From contig DATIFQ010000477.1 in the NCBI GenBank assembly GCA_035455185.1, positions 1-34,350 on the forward strand: DNA of 34,350 nt. The letters run 5' to 3'. Within the stretch, counting starts at the first letter, position 1. Every line of letters begins with the position of its first letter. Below are positions 24,372 to 32,018 of the stretch, piece by piece. The position numbers and the translations under genes were made by a program. The notes under the pieces are model-generated. The model ran no database searches, was not told the origin of the DNA, and was given only the letters and a program-made list of their open reading frames with translations. Source of the DNA: JAEHDI01 sp035455185. Lineage in GTDB: Bacteria; Acidobacteriota; Terriglobia; Bryobacterales; Bryobacteraceae.

Positions 24372-25328
24372 ATGGACACGCTCATGCCTCTGGCGTCCGC
24401 GCTCGGCTTGGGTATGCTGGCGGGCGCGCGCCTCTATGCGACCGTGTTCGTCGTCGGCCTGTTGCTCCGGCTGGACTGGATCGCCGTGCCCACGGCCTGG
24501 CAGCACGCATCAGTGCTTGCGGATACGCGGGTGCTCGTCGCTTCCGGGATCGCTTGCGCGCTTGAATTCATCGCCGACAAGATTCCCTGGGTCGACAGCG
24601 CCTGGGACTCCATCCATACGTTTCTGCGCCCGATCGGCGCCGCTCTGCTGACCTCCTCGCTGTTCTCGAATCTGGAGCCGGCATATCAGGTCCTGTTGTT
24701 TCTGCTGGCGGGCGGAGTCGCGTTCTCCGGACATTCGGCCAAGGCCGCCACCCGATTCGTGGTGAATCATAGCCCGGAGCCTTTCAGCAACGTCGCGGTC
24801 AGTCTCGCCGAAGATGCTTTCGTGGCGGGCGGGCTTTACATGCTTGTGAAGCACCCGTGGATCATGGCGGGCATCGTGCTTCTGTTCCTCGCGCTGTTCG
24901 CCTGGCTGGCTCCACGAGTTTTCCGTGCGCTTCGGGCGGAGTGGGCCGCCCTGACCGCCGTGATACGGAATTGGACGGGCGACAGCGTGCAGCCGTCGCT
25001 CGCTCCAGCGGAGCGCGAGTGGCTGGCAGCGAATCACCCCGGCCGGCAGCCTGGCGAGGTCTTTTGCGTGATCGCCACGAGCGATCTGAAAGGCCTCCGC
25101 AACGCCATCGGGACACTCTGCCTCATTGGAGGCGATGCGGCGTTCTTCGCTCGGCGGTGGATGCGCCCGGTCCGCAAGACGATCGGCACGGTGACGGGCA
25201 CGGAGACGCGGCAGGGTATTCTCGTAGACCGGCTGATTTTGGCGCTCGCGGATGGATCCCGCATCCGCTTCGACCTTCTGGCTGGACAGATGCCGAAAGC
25301 TGCGCAGTTCGTGCAGCCGGCCGCGTGA
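24372..25328 (+). CDS. DUF4126-family membrane protein with C-terminal extension
   Basis: Protein of 318 residues. Residues 1-190 carry several membrane helices with the DUF4126 pattern: ASALGLGMLAGARLYATVFVVGLLLR, ALEFIADKIPWVDSAWDSIHTFLRPIGAALL, and AKAATRFVVNHSPEPFSNVAVSLAEDAFVAGGLYM. The cytoplasmic-looking C-terminal ~110 residues (FCVIATSDLKGLRNAIGTLCLIGGDAAFFARRWMRPVRKTIGTV ... ILALADGSRIRFDLLAGQ) form a beta-rich domain, possibly PH-like. Function of the family is not established. Likely transcribed alone or from the permease promoter 71 nt upstream. Confidence 0.75.
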   Translation: MDTLMPLASALGLGMLAGARLYATVFVVGLLLRLDWIAVPTAWQHASVLADTRVLVASGIACALEFIADKIPWVDSAWDSIHTFLRPIGAALLTSSLFSNLEPAYQVLLFLLAGGVAFSGHSAKAATRFVVNHSPEPFSNVAVSLAEDAFVAGGLYMLVKHPWIMAGIVLLFLALFAWLAPRVFRALRAEWAALTAVIRNWTGDSVQPSLAPAEREWLAANHPGRQPGEVFCVIATSDLKGLRNAIGTLCLIGGDAAFFARRWMRPVRKTIGTVTGTETRQGILVDRLILALADGSRIRFDLLAGQMPKAAQFVQPAA

Positions 25329-25340
25329 GTCGCTTCCCGG

Positions 25341-26054
25341 CTATTTCCTCCACAGTGCCGCGCCGCCGAGCAATCCAAGGACATTGGGGACGACTTTCAC
25401 GTTCGGAGGCAGCCCCTGGAGCGAAACCTTCTTCGCGTTGCCGCCGCCAAGATACAGCCAGTCGTAGTTGAAGAGGTGCTCGAGCTCGGCGACCGCTCTG
25501 GCGAGCATCCGGTTCCAGTGCTTCACGCCAAGTTCGTCGTAGCCTGCCTTTCCGAGCCATTCCTCGTAAGTAAGCCCTTTGTGGAACGGATGGTGCGCCA
25601 CCTCAAGGTTCGGCACGAGTCGCCCTTCGAGAAACAATGCGGATCCGAGCCCTGTTCCGAGAGTAAGCACGAGTTCCACGCCTCGCCCGCGTACGGCGCC
25701 CATTCCCTGGATGTCGGCGTCGTTGGCCACGCGAGCCGGCTTGTGAAGCCGCTTTCGCAACGCCGCTGCGATATCGAAGCCGACCCAGCGGTCGTGCAGG
25801 TTGTAGGCCGTGTAGGCCACGCCCTTGCGAATCACCCCTGGAAAACCGAGGGAGATCCGGTCGAACGGGCGCTGGGCCGCAGCCAACCTGTCAATCGTAC
25901 GCAGGATGGCCGCGGGCGTCGCGGGCCTCGGCGTTTCCAAGCGCGTCCGCTCGGTGAGAGGCCTCCCTTTCTGGTCGATCACAATCGCTTTTACCCCGCT
26001 TCCTCCGATGTCGATGGAGAGAATTCGAAGCGGCGCGGTTCCCGTCTGTGTCAT
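25341..26054 (-). CDS. ppgK: ROK-family sugar kinase, polyphosphate-glucokinase-like
   Basis: Kinase of 237 residues. The phosphate-binding strand is ILSIDIGGSGVKAIVID, followed by ISLGFPGVIRKGVAYTAYNLHDRWVGFDI, the base-like Asp in VANDADIQGMG, and the adenosine/phosphate loop LTLGTGLGSALFLEG. The short length and the GFPGV/NLHDRWVG blocks match polyphosphate glucokinases, which phosphorylate glucose using polyphosphate or ATP, rather than ROK repressors. ATG 26054 is used (AAGG upstream); 16 further residues are open but unlike the family. The usual ROK zinc cysteines are absent, as expected for this subgroup. No partner gene is evident. Confidence 0.8.
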   Translation of the reverse strand: MTQTGTAPLRILSIDIGGSGVKAIVIDQKGRPLTERTRLETPRPATPAAILRTIDRLAAAQRPFDRISLGFPGVIRKGVAYTAYNLHDRWVGFDIAAALRKRLHKPARVANDADIQGMGAVRGRGVELVLTLGTGLGSALFLEGRLVPNLEVAHHPFHKGLTYEEWLGKAGYDELGVKHWNRMLARAVAELEHLFNYDWLYLGGGNAKKVSLQGLPPNVKVVPNVLGLLGGAALWRK

Positions 26055-26136
26055 GGCAATCCTTGGCTGGTGTTCTCCGGATGATACCCCAGAGTGCGGC
26101 AAGCGGGTGCGGCTTGATTCGGCTCCAGAGGCTTCG

Positions 26137-27072
26137 TCACGCGGAAAGCGCGGCGGTTGAAATGAACTGCTTCAGATAGTTCGCACTTTGCCGGAGCGCG
26201 GCCTGCCGGTTTTCGAGAGAGCCCTCGAAGGCGCGGTCTTCCACCTCGACGCAGACCGGCCCATCGTATCCGGTCTCGGTGAGCACGGAGAAGAAACGGC
26301 CCCAATTCACGTCACCGAGCCCCGGAAGCTTCGGCGTATGGTACTGAAGCGGGTACGCGAGAATTCCAACTTCGTCGAGTCGCTCCTGGTCAATGCGGGC
26401 GTCCTTGGCGTGGACGTGGAAGATACGGCTGGCGAACTCGCGCAACGGCTTCAGATAGTCCATGCGTTGCCAGATCATATGGGATGGGTCGAAGTTGAGG
26501 CCAAAGTTGTTGTCTGGAATGTCGTTGAACATCCGCCGCCAAATGGCCGGCGAGACGGCGAGATTCTTGCCGCCGGGCCATTCGTCGGCGCTGAACGACA
26601 TCGGGCAATTCTCGATCCCAATCCTGATCCCGTTGTCGGCGGCAAGCCGGATCAGCGGCTTCCACACTTCGAGAAAACGCGGCCAGTTGGCGTCCACCGA
26701 TTTCGTCCAGTCCCGGCCGATGAAGGTATTGACTACGCCTACGCCGAGCAGGCGAGCGCCCAGGATCACTTGCTTCAGATGATCGATATACACCTGGGCC
26801 TCGGCGGAGTCCGGTACAAGCGGATTCGGGTAGTAACCGAGGCCGCTGATGGCAACGCCTGCTGTCTTCACGGCGTCGTTGATACGAGCGGCGTCTGCGG
26901 CGGTCAAGCCCACGACGTCGATGTGCGTGACGCCTGCGTAGCGCCGCTCGGCCTTACCCTTCGGCCAGCACATGACCTCGACACAAGAGTAGCCGCTGGC
27001 GGACGCAAACGACGCGACTTCCCGGAGCGGCAGGTCAGGCAAAATGGCGGTCACAAATCCGAGCTTCAGCAT
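26137..27072 (-). CDS. Sugar phosphate isomerase/epimerase-type TIM barrel
   Basis: Xylose-isomerase-like barrel of 311 residues. ATG 27072 has GGAGAAAG upstream and begins MLKLGFVTAILPDLPLREVASFASASGYSCVEVM, a normal first strand. Metal ligands expected for the family are seen: Glu in IRIGIENCPM, Asp in NFGLNFDPSHMIW, His in FHVHAKDARI, and Glu in PVCVEVEDRAFEG. No signal peptide, so it is cytoplasmic. With iolB and the sugar-acid-type transporter also in the window, a role in inositol or uronate breakdown is plausible, but the substrate cannot be read. It is 83 nt from the kinase gene on the same strand, so an operon with it is possible. Confidence 0.82.
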   Translation of the reverse strand: MLKLGFVTAILPDLPLREVASFASASGYSCVEVMCWPKGKAERRYAGVTHIDVVGLTAADAARINDAVKTAGVAISGLGYYPNPLVPDSAEAQVYIDHLKQVILGARLLGVGVVNTFIGRDWTKSVDANWPRFLEVWKPLIRLAADNGIRIGIENCPMSFSADEWPGGKNLAVSPAIWRRMFNDIPDNNFGLNFDPSHMIWQRMDYLKPLREFASRIFHVHAKDARIDQERLDEVGILAYPLQYHTPKLPGLGDVNWGRFFSVLTETGYDGPVCVEVEDRAFEGSLENRQAALRQSANYLKQFISTAALSA

Positions 27073-27191
27073 GATGTCTTTCTCCCGGGCGCGTGTTCCG
27101 CGCCGAAGATCCATCTTAGAATGGCCGTACGCCCATTTGGAGCGGACTTGTGCATTGCTAGAGTTTCATGCAAAGTAAAGTGGGGATTGCA

Positions 27192-27860
27192 ATGAATAAA
27201 ACCCGATTTTTCGTGACCGTTCCCGTTGCATCTGTTCTGCTCGCCCTGACGGCTTGCTCAAGTCCGCCACCGCAGGAAAAAGCTGCCGAGGTCAAGAAAT
27301 CCCCGGGGCCGGCGGCTAACGCCGGTGCATCGCAGCTAACACGCGACCCGCTGCCGGGCTGCGAGTGGCGAGGATCGGTCGATCCGAGTATCCGTCTCTA
27401 CATACTCGTCCAGCAATGCACGGACGCCGCTCACAAAAATTCGTTCCTGGCCTATGGGAACGCCATCTATCAGATACCCGCCGCCGCCGGCGGCGAGATC
27501 GCAAAGGGTAAACGAATCGTCGAAGTGTTCGAAAAGCCTGCCGGCCAGCCCATTGAACAAGCGCTCCAGGAGCAGTTCATCGCTAAGCTGCCGCCGCCCG
27601 GAAAAGAAGGGTGCCTCGTGCGTTCACCGGCCGAGGGCGTGGTGGTTTCCGACCCGACTAAGGTGACCTATGAGATCGTGCCGGGGCCGGAATACAAAGG
27701 GGGATCGGAAGCGGGCTCGCGCCCCTGCGGCGAATACGGAAAGGCCGACTCGCCCATGTATTTCGAGTACCATCCCCGCGAGTCCAGGGTCCGATTTCTC
27801 TTTGTAAACCCCAGCGGCGACCCGCCGATGTTCGACGCCCAGGCGATCCGGTTACGGTAG
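27192..27860 (+). CDS. Lipoprotein of unknown function
   Basis: Protein of 222 residues. ATG 27192 gives a signal peptide with a lipobox (VASVLLALTACSS; Cys at about residue 23), so it should be acylated and membrane-bound. A Pro/Ala/Lys-rich spacer follows. The body has four cysteines that could pair (PGCEWRG, VQQCTD, EGCLVRS, SRPCGEYG) and ends in strands (PMYFEYHPRESRVRFLFVN). I recognise no family. It stands alone, divergent from the TIM-barrel gene, and is followed by the long untranslated stretch. Confidence 0.7.
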   Translation: MNKTRFFVTVPVASVLLALTACSSPPPQEKAAEVKKSPGPAANAGASQLTRDPLPGCEWRGSVDPSIRLYILVQQCTDAAHKNSFLAYGNAIYQIPAAAGGEIAKGKRIVEVFEKPAGQPIEQALQEQFIAKLPPPGKEGCLVRSPAEGVVVSDPTKVTYEIVPGPEYKGGSEAGSRPCGEYGKADSPMYFEYHPRESRVRFLFVNPSGDPPMFDAQAIRLR

Positions 27861-28035
27861 CATCCGCCACCGGGCAGCGAACCGCAACTTCACCGGTTCG
27901 TCTACGACGATCAGCCAACCGCGTCCGGGAGTAACCCGCACCGGGGTTCGTCTCACGGTTCCGCCGTAAGGCACTTCTTGCGCCGCACCGGTATATTACT
28001 CCCGCCAATGCATGGATTAGAATTGGACCAGGGAA

Positions 28036-28193
28036 GACTGGAAGCGGCCCAGTCGCCATCTAGCGACCCGGTTCCGCGCGTTGCCGTCGTCCCTTGGTCA
28101 ACCGGGTTCAACTCCCGACGAATCCGCCCCGCGGGGCCGGCGGAAACGCAACAAGGCAGCGGCCTTGCAGGTTAAGACCTCCGCCGCTGTTTT
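28036..28193 (+). ncRNA. Candidate structured RNA or leader upstream of the SPFH gene
   Basis: Successive perfect stems: GACTGG/CCAGTC (28036-28041 with 28049-28054, 7-nt loop); GTCGC/GCGAC (28052-28056 with 28063-28067); CCCGGTT/AACCGGG (28067-28073 with 28100-28106); TCCGCC/GGCGGA (28123-28128 with 28139-28144); then two mutually exclusive stems, CAAGGC/GCCTTG (28152-28157 with 28162-28167) and CAGCGG/CCGCTG (28157-28162 with 28184-28189) followed by TTTT. The switch-like final pair and position just before a gene suggest a leader element. No known riboswitch core was recognised. Strand is assumed from the downstream gene. GC-rich DNA forms short stems by chance, so confidence is limited. 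Confidence 0.4.
28157..28193 (+). terminator. Possible attenuator-type terminator
   Basis: CAGCGG pairs with CCGCTG around an inner AGGT-TAAG-ACCT hairpin, followed directly by TTTT. An alternative upstream hairpin (28152-28167) would use the CAGCGG strand and prevent it. The T-run is short, so termination would be weak. Confidence 0.35.
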
Positions 28194-28232
28194 GTGGCCC
28201 CTCGGGGTGGATCATGATTGGCAGGAATACTG

Positions 28233-29033
28233 ATGATAAACATACTTCTAGCGCTCGCCGTCCTTGTTGCCGTATCTGTTGCCTGGTCCAGGCTGCGTTT
28301 CAAGCCGATCACAGTTTTCGAATACGAGCGTGGCCTGAAATACCAGAAAGGCAGATTCGAAACAGTCCTTCAGCCCGGGCGGTACTGGGTCTACCTGCCG
28401 CACACGTCTCTGGTGAAACTCGACATCAGGCCGCGCTTCGTAACCGTCCCTGGCCAGGAACTGGTGAGTTCCGATGGTGTCAGCGTGAAGGTAAGCCTCG
28501 CTGCCAGGTACGAGGTCGCGGACGCTTACGTAGCCGTCCTGAAAAACGAGAACTACGAAACGGCCCTCTATCTTCTGCTGCAAGTCAAGCTCAGGGAGAT
28601 CGTCGGAGCGTCGAAAATCGACGAACTGCTCGAGAAAAGAAACTTGCTGGGTCAGATGCTGATGGAATCGTCCGAGAAGCCCGCCGAGGAGCTAGGGCTG
28701 AAGCTGCATTCCGTCAATCTGAAGGACATCATGTTTCCAGGCGAATTGAAGAAGGTTTTCGCGCAGGCAGTGAAAGCTCAAAAGGAAGGGCTCGCCGCCC
28801 TCGAGAAGGCACGCGGTGAAACCGCAGCCCTGCGAAACCTTGCCAACGCCGCGAGGATGATTCAGGAAAACCCGGCGCTGCTCCAGATCCGGTTGTTGCA
28901 GCAGTTGGGCGAGACGTCCGGCAATACCGTGGTCCTCGGAGTTCCGGCGACGACGCCGCTGCCTATACGAAGCCCCCAGCCGTCTAGACCCGACACCGCC
29001 CAACTGGGGGCTTCGGAAGAAACAAATGAATAG
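28233..29033 (+). CDS. SPFH/band-7 (slipin-like) membrane protein
   Basis: Protein of 266 residues. ATG 28233 has AGGA six bases upstream and begins with a membrane anchor (INILLALAVLVAVSVAW). The SPFH domain follows: VFEYERGLKYQKGRFETVLQPGRYWVYLP, LDIRPRFVTVPGQELVSSDGVSVKVSLAARYEV, and LREIVGASKIDELLEKR with VNLKDIMFPGELKKVF. A helical stretch (VKAQKEGLAALEKARGETAALRNLANAARMI) then a Pro-rich tail end the protein. Slipins form ring or raft assemblies in the membrane and often work with NfeD-type proteases; no nfeD gene is adjacent. The 3' end of the gene contains a 12-bp perfect inverted repeat. Confidence 0.87.
   Translation: MINILLALAVLVAVSVAWSRLRFKPITVFEYERGLKYQKGRFETVLQPGRYWVYLPHTSLVKLDIRPRFVTVPGQELVSSDGVSVKVSLAARYEVADAYVAVLKNENYETALYLLLQVKLREIVGASKIDELLEKRNLLGQMLMESSEKPAEELGLKLHSVNLKDIMFPGELKKVFAQAVKAQKEGLAALEKARGETAALRNLANAARMIQENPALLQIRLLQQLGETSGNTVVLGVPATTPLPIRSPQPSRPDTAQLGASEETNE
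28968..29015. repeat. 12-bp perfect inverted repeat inside the SPFH 3' end
   Basis: CGAAGCCCCCAG (28968-28979) is exactly complementary to CTGGGGGCTTCG (29004-29015), with 24 nt between. The stem would be very stable. It lies in the codons for the Pro/Ser-rich tail, 18 nt before the stop. No T-run follows, so it is not a standard terminator; an mRNA-protecting 3' hairpin is one option. Confidence 0.75.
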
Positions 29034-29142
29034 TCGCCGGATCGCCTCTTACCTGTCTTACCTGCTTCTATAACGAACGAGACCTCGGTAAGACTTAGCG
29101 CTGCTCAATTCCCTCCGATAGACTGGGTTCTTAGGCCAAGCC

Positions 29143-29469
29143 ATGAACAACAGCACCTACACTCACATCGCCGACCTGATCAAGGAGGTCGAGATTCCGG
29201 TCAACGGCATCCTCAGCCGGACGCTTTACAACGACGATCGTTTGAAGGTGGTCATCTTCGGATTCGCCGCCGGGCAGGAACTGACCGCTCACACCGCGCC
29301 CATGCCGGCGGTGATTCAGATCCTGAGCGGCGAGGCTCGGCTCAAACTGGGCGACGATACGATCGAGGCCGGACCTGGGACGTTCGTCCGCATGCCGCCG
29401 CAACTGGAACACGGCGTCTACGCGACGTCGCCAGTGGTGATGCTGTTACTCATGATGAAAAATGCCTGA
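29143..29469 (+). CDS. Small cupin-domain protein
   Basis: Single-domain cupin of 108 residues. The barrel motifs are partly visible: GFAAGQELTAHTAPMPAVIQILSGEARLKLGDDTIEAGPGTFVRMPPQLEHGVYA. One metal-type His is in TAHTA and another in LEHGV; the first motif keeps only one His, so metal binding is possible but incomplete. Such small cupins often act as sugar or small-molecule sensors or simple isomerases; function here is open. It precedes the MFS transporter by 42 nt on the same strand and is probably cotranscribed. Confidence 0.82.
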   Translation: MNNSTYTHIADLIKEVEIPVNGILSRTLYNDDRLKVVIFGFAAGQELTAHTAPMPAVIQILSGEARLKLGDDTIEAGPGTFVRMPPQLEHGVYATSPVVMLLLMMKNA

Positions 29470-29511
29470 GCGCAACGCCAGAACCCCCCGCAGCCGGGCT
29501 GTGAACGCACG

Positions 29512-30801
29512 ATGAAGATCCCCAAGTTGCGCTGGATCATCGCCGCCATGCTGCTGCTCGCGACGATGATCAACTACGCCGACAGACTGGCTCTGTCCGT
29601 CGTCTCAGTGGATCTGCGCAGCGAGTTCGGCCTCGACGAGCAGGACTACGCGCAGATCGTTGCCCTGTTTTTCTTCGCCTACGCCATTATGTACGCCGGG
29701 TCCGGCTACATTGTGGACCGGCTCGGCACGCGCCGCGGGTTCTCCGTATTCATCTTCGGCTGGTCTCTGGCTCAGATGATGCACGGCTTCGCCCGCGGAA
29801 AGTGGTCCCTCGCAGGTTGCCGCTTCATGCTCGGGCTGGCGGAACCTGGCAACTGGCCGGCTGCCGCGAAAGCCGTGGCGGAGTGGTTCCCCGCCTCGCA
29901 GCGCGCCCTGGGTGTCGGGATCTTCAATGCGGGCTCGTCGCTCGGCTCCGCCATAGCGCCGCCGATGGTCGCCTGGCTGACCCTGATGTACGGATGGCGT
30001 TCCGCCTTCATCTTTACGGGTACGCTGGGCCTTGTCTGGCTCACCGCGTGGCTTCTGCTGTACCAGCCGCCTCACCGGAACCGGTGGCTGCGCGAGAAAG
30101 AATATCTTGAGCTACGAGATCAGGTAAGGCCGCCCGAGGAGACCCTCCCCGCCTCCCGGTCCGCCCTCGACTGGCGGAAGGTGATCACGATGCGCGGATG
30201 CTGGACGCTCATCGTCGCGCGCTTTTTCACCGATCCCGTGATCTACTTCGTTATATTCTGGCTGCCGGAATACTTGAGGCGCGAGCGAGGTTTCGACCTC
30301 GCGATGGTCGGCAGGTACGCCTGGGTGCCCTTCATCTTCGGCGACATCGGCTACGTGCTCGGCGGTTGGCTCTCGGGCCGTCTGATCAAGGCCGGTTGGA
30401 AGCTCCCCACGGCGCGGAAATTCGTGATGCTCCTCGGCGCGGCCGTGATGCCGGCGGCGATGTTCGCGCCTCTGGTCCCGGCCGCCTGGATGGCGATCGC
30501 GGCGACCTGCTTCGTGACTTTCGGACACGCGTTCTGGGTCGCAAACCTGCAAACACTGCCGACCGACCTCTTTCCGGGTCACGAGGTCGGCACCGCGACA
30601 GGATTCTCCGGGATGGGCGGAGCCATCGGCGGCGTTCTTGCCAACCTTGGCACCGGATGGGTGGTCCAGCACTTCTCCTATACCCCGATCTTTCTTCTCG
30701 CCGGGCTGATGCACCCCCTGTCAATTGTCCTCGTCTACTGGCTGCTGCCTTCGCGGTTCTTTCGGAAAGCCGAGATCGATCCAACTCCCATAAGTGGTTA
30801 A
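29512..30801 (+). CDS. MFS transporter, sugar-acid (ACS/hexuronate-like) type
   Basis: Twelve-helix major facilitator of 429 residues. Helix 1 has LATMINYADRLALSVVSVDLRSEFGLDEQDYAQI, the ACS-family signature with NYxDR. The loop 2-3 motif is SGYIVDRLGTRRGFS, and RFMLGLAEPGNWPAAAKAVAEWFPASQRALGVGIFNAGSSLGSAIAPPMVAWL is very typical of hexuronate/galactonate transporters. It probably imports sugar acids by proton symport. With iolB and the sugar-isomerase-like gene, this fits uronate or inositol-derived acid use (inference). Preceded by a small cupin gene; a weak terminator lies just downstream. Confidence 0.88.
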   Translation: MKIPKLRWIIAAMLLLATMINYADRLALSVVSVDLRSEFGLDEQDYAQIVALFFFAYAIMYAGSGYIVDRLGTRRGFSVFIFGWSLAQMMHGFARGKWSLAGCRFMLGLAEPGNWPAAAKAVAEWFPASQRALGVGIFNAGSSLGSAIAPPMVAWLTLMYGWRSAFIFTGTLGLVWLTAWLLLYQPPHRNRWLREKEYLELRDQVRPPEETLPASRSALDWRKVITMRGCWTLIVARFFTDPVIYFVIFWLPEYLRRERGFDLAMVGRYAWVPFIFGDIGYVLGGWLSGRLIKAGWKLPTARKFVMLLGAAVMPAAMFAPLVPAAWMAIAATCFVTFGHAFWVANLQTLPTDLFPGHEVGTATGFSGMGGAIGGVLANLGTGWVVQHFSYTPIFLLAGLMHPLSIVLVYWLLPSRFFRKAEIDPTPISG

Positions 30802-30836
30802 CAATAAATATCTTCCCAACCCTATGATGGGCTCCT

Positions 30837-30859
30837 ACCCCGATTCTGCGGGTGTTTTT
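30837..30859 (+). terminator. Weak intrinsic terminator after the MFS gene
   Basis: CCCG (30839-30842) pairs with CGGG (30849-30852) around a 6-nt loop, followed by TGTTTTT. The stem is short, but position (36 nt after the stop) and T-run fit a terminator for the cupin-MFS unit. Confidence 0.4.
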
Positions 30860-30955
30860 CGGAAACAAAAGTACTACAAAAGGGGAAAATCTCCTGTCCG
30901 AAAGATAGCGTGACGCGAGCGGCGTCCTGTGCGTAAATAAAGGCTCGGGACAAAC

Positions 30956-31351
30956 ATGCGAGGCGCTGATCGACGGAACGGCATCAGGTTTCCACTCAAA
31001 CTGAACTGCCGGGTTGTCTTTCCATTTAAAGCGCGGTGCAATTTCGAAGGTATTACCGAGAATCTGAGTCGAGATAACGTCCTTATTCGCGTCCCCAGGG
31101 AAAGAATTCGGGGCACGCCGCTCCGTGTCGGAGACTGGGTTCGGATCATGCTGGATCTGCCCGGAACGGAGAGCTTGCCGTCTCGGTGCCTCGGCTGCGA
31201 GGCTACCCTCGCCCGAGTCGAGGACGACGGACCCGAAGCCGTCCACCTGGCCTTCCAGATCGATCAGATGGAATTCTGCGAGAGTGAGAACGGCGAGGCC
31301 GCCGGCCGCGCCAGGGTCTCCCAGATCGCCCTCAGCGGGCTCGCGACCTGA
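30956..31351 (+). CDS. PilZ-domain protein with altered second motif
   Basis: Single PilZ domain, 131 residues. The first motif RRNGIRFPLKL keeps RxxxR. The second reads NLSRDNVLI where [D/N]xSxxG is expected, so the Gly is replaced by Asn. Strands then follow the PilZ pattern (GDWVRIMLDLPGTESLPSRCLGCEATLARVED ... VHLAFQIDQMEF). Layout matches the gene at 5155-5583 (same CRV-F start, similar RC-LGC strand), so they belong to the same subgroup. Reduced c-di-GMP affinity is possible. Convergent with the response-regulator gene 13 nt downstream; 154 nt lie between it and the MFS gene. Confidence 0.8.
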   Translation: MRGADRRNGIRFPLKLNCRVVFPFKARCNFEGITENLSRDNVLIRVPRERIRGTPLRVGDWVRIMLDLPGTESLPSRCLGCEATLARVEDDGPEAVHLAFQIDQMEFCESENGEAAGRARVSQIALSGLAT

Positions 31352-31364
31352 AAGCGCGGCTGGA

Positions 31365-32018
31365 TCAGATCTGGTCCTGATAGTCCTCTAACATCACCCG
31401 CACCAATTGGCCGCGCGTGTGCACTCCGGTTCTCTGAAACAGCCGCTGCAGGACCGTTTTTATGATCGTCTCGGAGACCCGGAGGCGCCCGGCGATCTCC
31501 TTGTTGCTGAGCCCTTCGAACAAGGCGCGCACCACCTTCCGCTCCCGCTCGGAGAGGTGCTTGGGCAACTCAGCCGAATCCGAGCCCGCCTCAACGCCCG
31601 TCACCAGTTTCAGAAAGCGTTGATCCAGCCAGGCTCCACCTCGCGCCACGTCCACAACGGCTTCCACCAGCGCCGATGTCGGGTTTTCCTTGGGAAAAAT
31701 GCCTGCCACGCCCGAACGCATCAGACGGACCGCCTCCTGATCGCTGATCCATGCCGTTACCACGAGCACACGACCCTCAAAGCCCAGGTCCCGCGCCGCG
31801 GGTAGGAACCGGGATCCACGCTCAGAGCCCAGGTCATAGTCGAGCAGGACGACGTCTGGCGCCTGTTTTTCGACCAGCCGCAGCGCTTCATCCACACTTT
31901 CACAGGACTCCACCGCAAAGTTCGGCTGGTCGGTGAGCACACGCGCGACTCCCTCACGGAACAGGGCATGGTCGTCTACAATTAGCACGCGCAGCGGCTT
32001 CGGCAGCGTTCGGTTCAT
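31365..32018 (-). CDS. NarL/LuxR-type response regulator
   Basis: Two-domain regulator of 217 residues. The receiver has Asp15/Asp16 in LIVDDHALF, phospho-acceptor Asp60 in VVLLDYDLG, Thr88 in VVTAW and Lys110 in FPKENP. The DNA-binding part (about 152-212) is a LuxR helix-turn-helix: LSERERKVVRALFEGLSNKEIAGRLRVSETIIKTVLQRLFQRTGV. ATG 32018 overlaps the histidine-kinase stop by four bases, so they are translated together and form one two-component system. Targets are unknown; the dyad between the kinase and the kelch gene is a candidate. Confidence 0.92.
   Translation of the reverse strand: MNRTLPKPLRVLIVDDHALFREGVARVLTDQPNFAVESCESVDEALRLVEKQAPDVVLLDYDLGSERGSRFLPAARDLGFEGRVLVVTAWISDQEAVRLMRSGVAGIFPKENPTSALVEAVVDVARGGAWLDQRFLKLVTGVEAGSDSAELPKHLSERERKVVRALFEGLSNKEIAGRLRVSETIIKTVLQRLFQRTGVHTRGQLVRVMLEDYQDQI

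Larger units (their letters stand above)
27861..28232. other. Gene-free stretch, 372 nt, dense with inverted repeats
   Basis: No open frame here looks coding on either strand. The first ~170 nt are featureless to my eye. From 28036 to 28193 there is a run of perfect inverted repeats, listed separately, ending 40 nt before the SPFH start codon. This is the longest gene-free interval in the second half of the window. Confidence 0.6.

Noticed and set aside
28014..28129. tRNA-like fragment: GGATTAG/CGAATCC ends with a TTCAACT loop
   Set aside because: The acceptor has a mismatch, there is no proper D-arm or anticodon loop (no U33), no CCA, and the T-stem bases pair better with 28067-28073. Kept only as a remark under the structured-RNA finding.
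28139..28189. Resemblance to a c-di-GMP-I riboswitch (CGGAAACGCAAC ... AGCGGCC)
   Set aside because: The required upstream GGCAAACC-type segment and the tetraloop-receptor arrangement are absent; the match is a few short words only.
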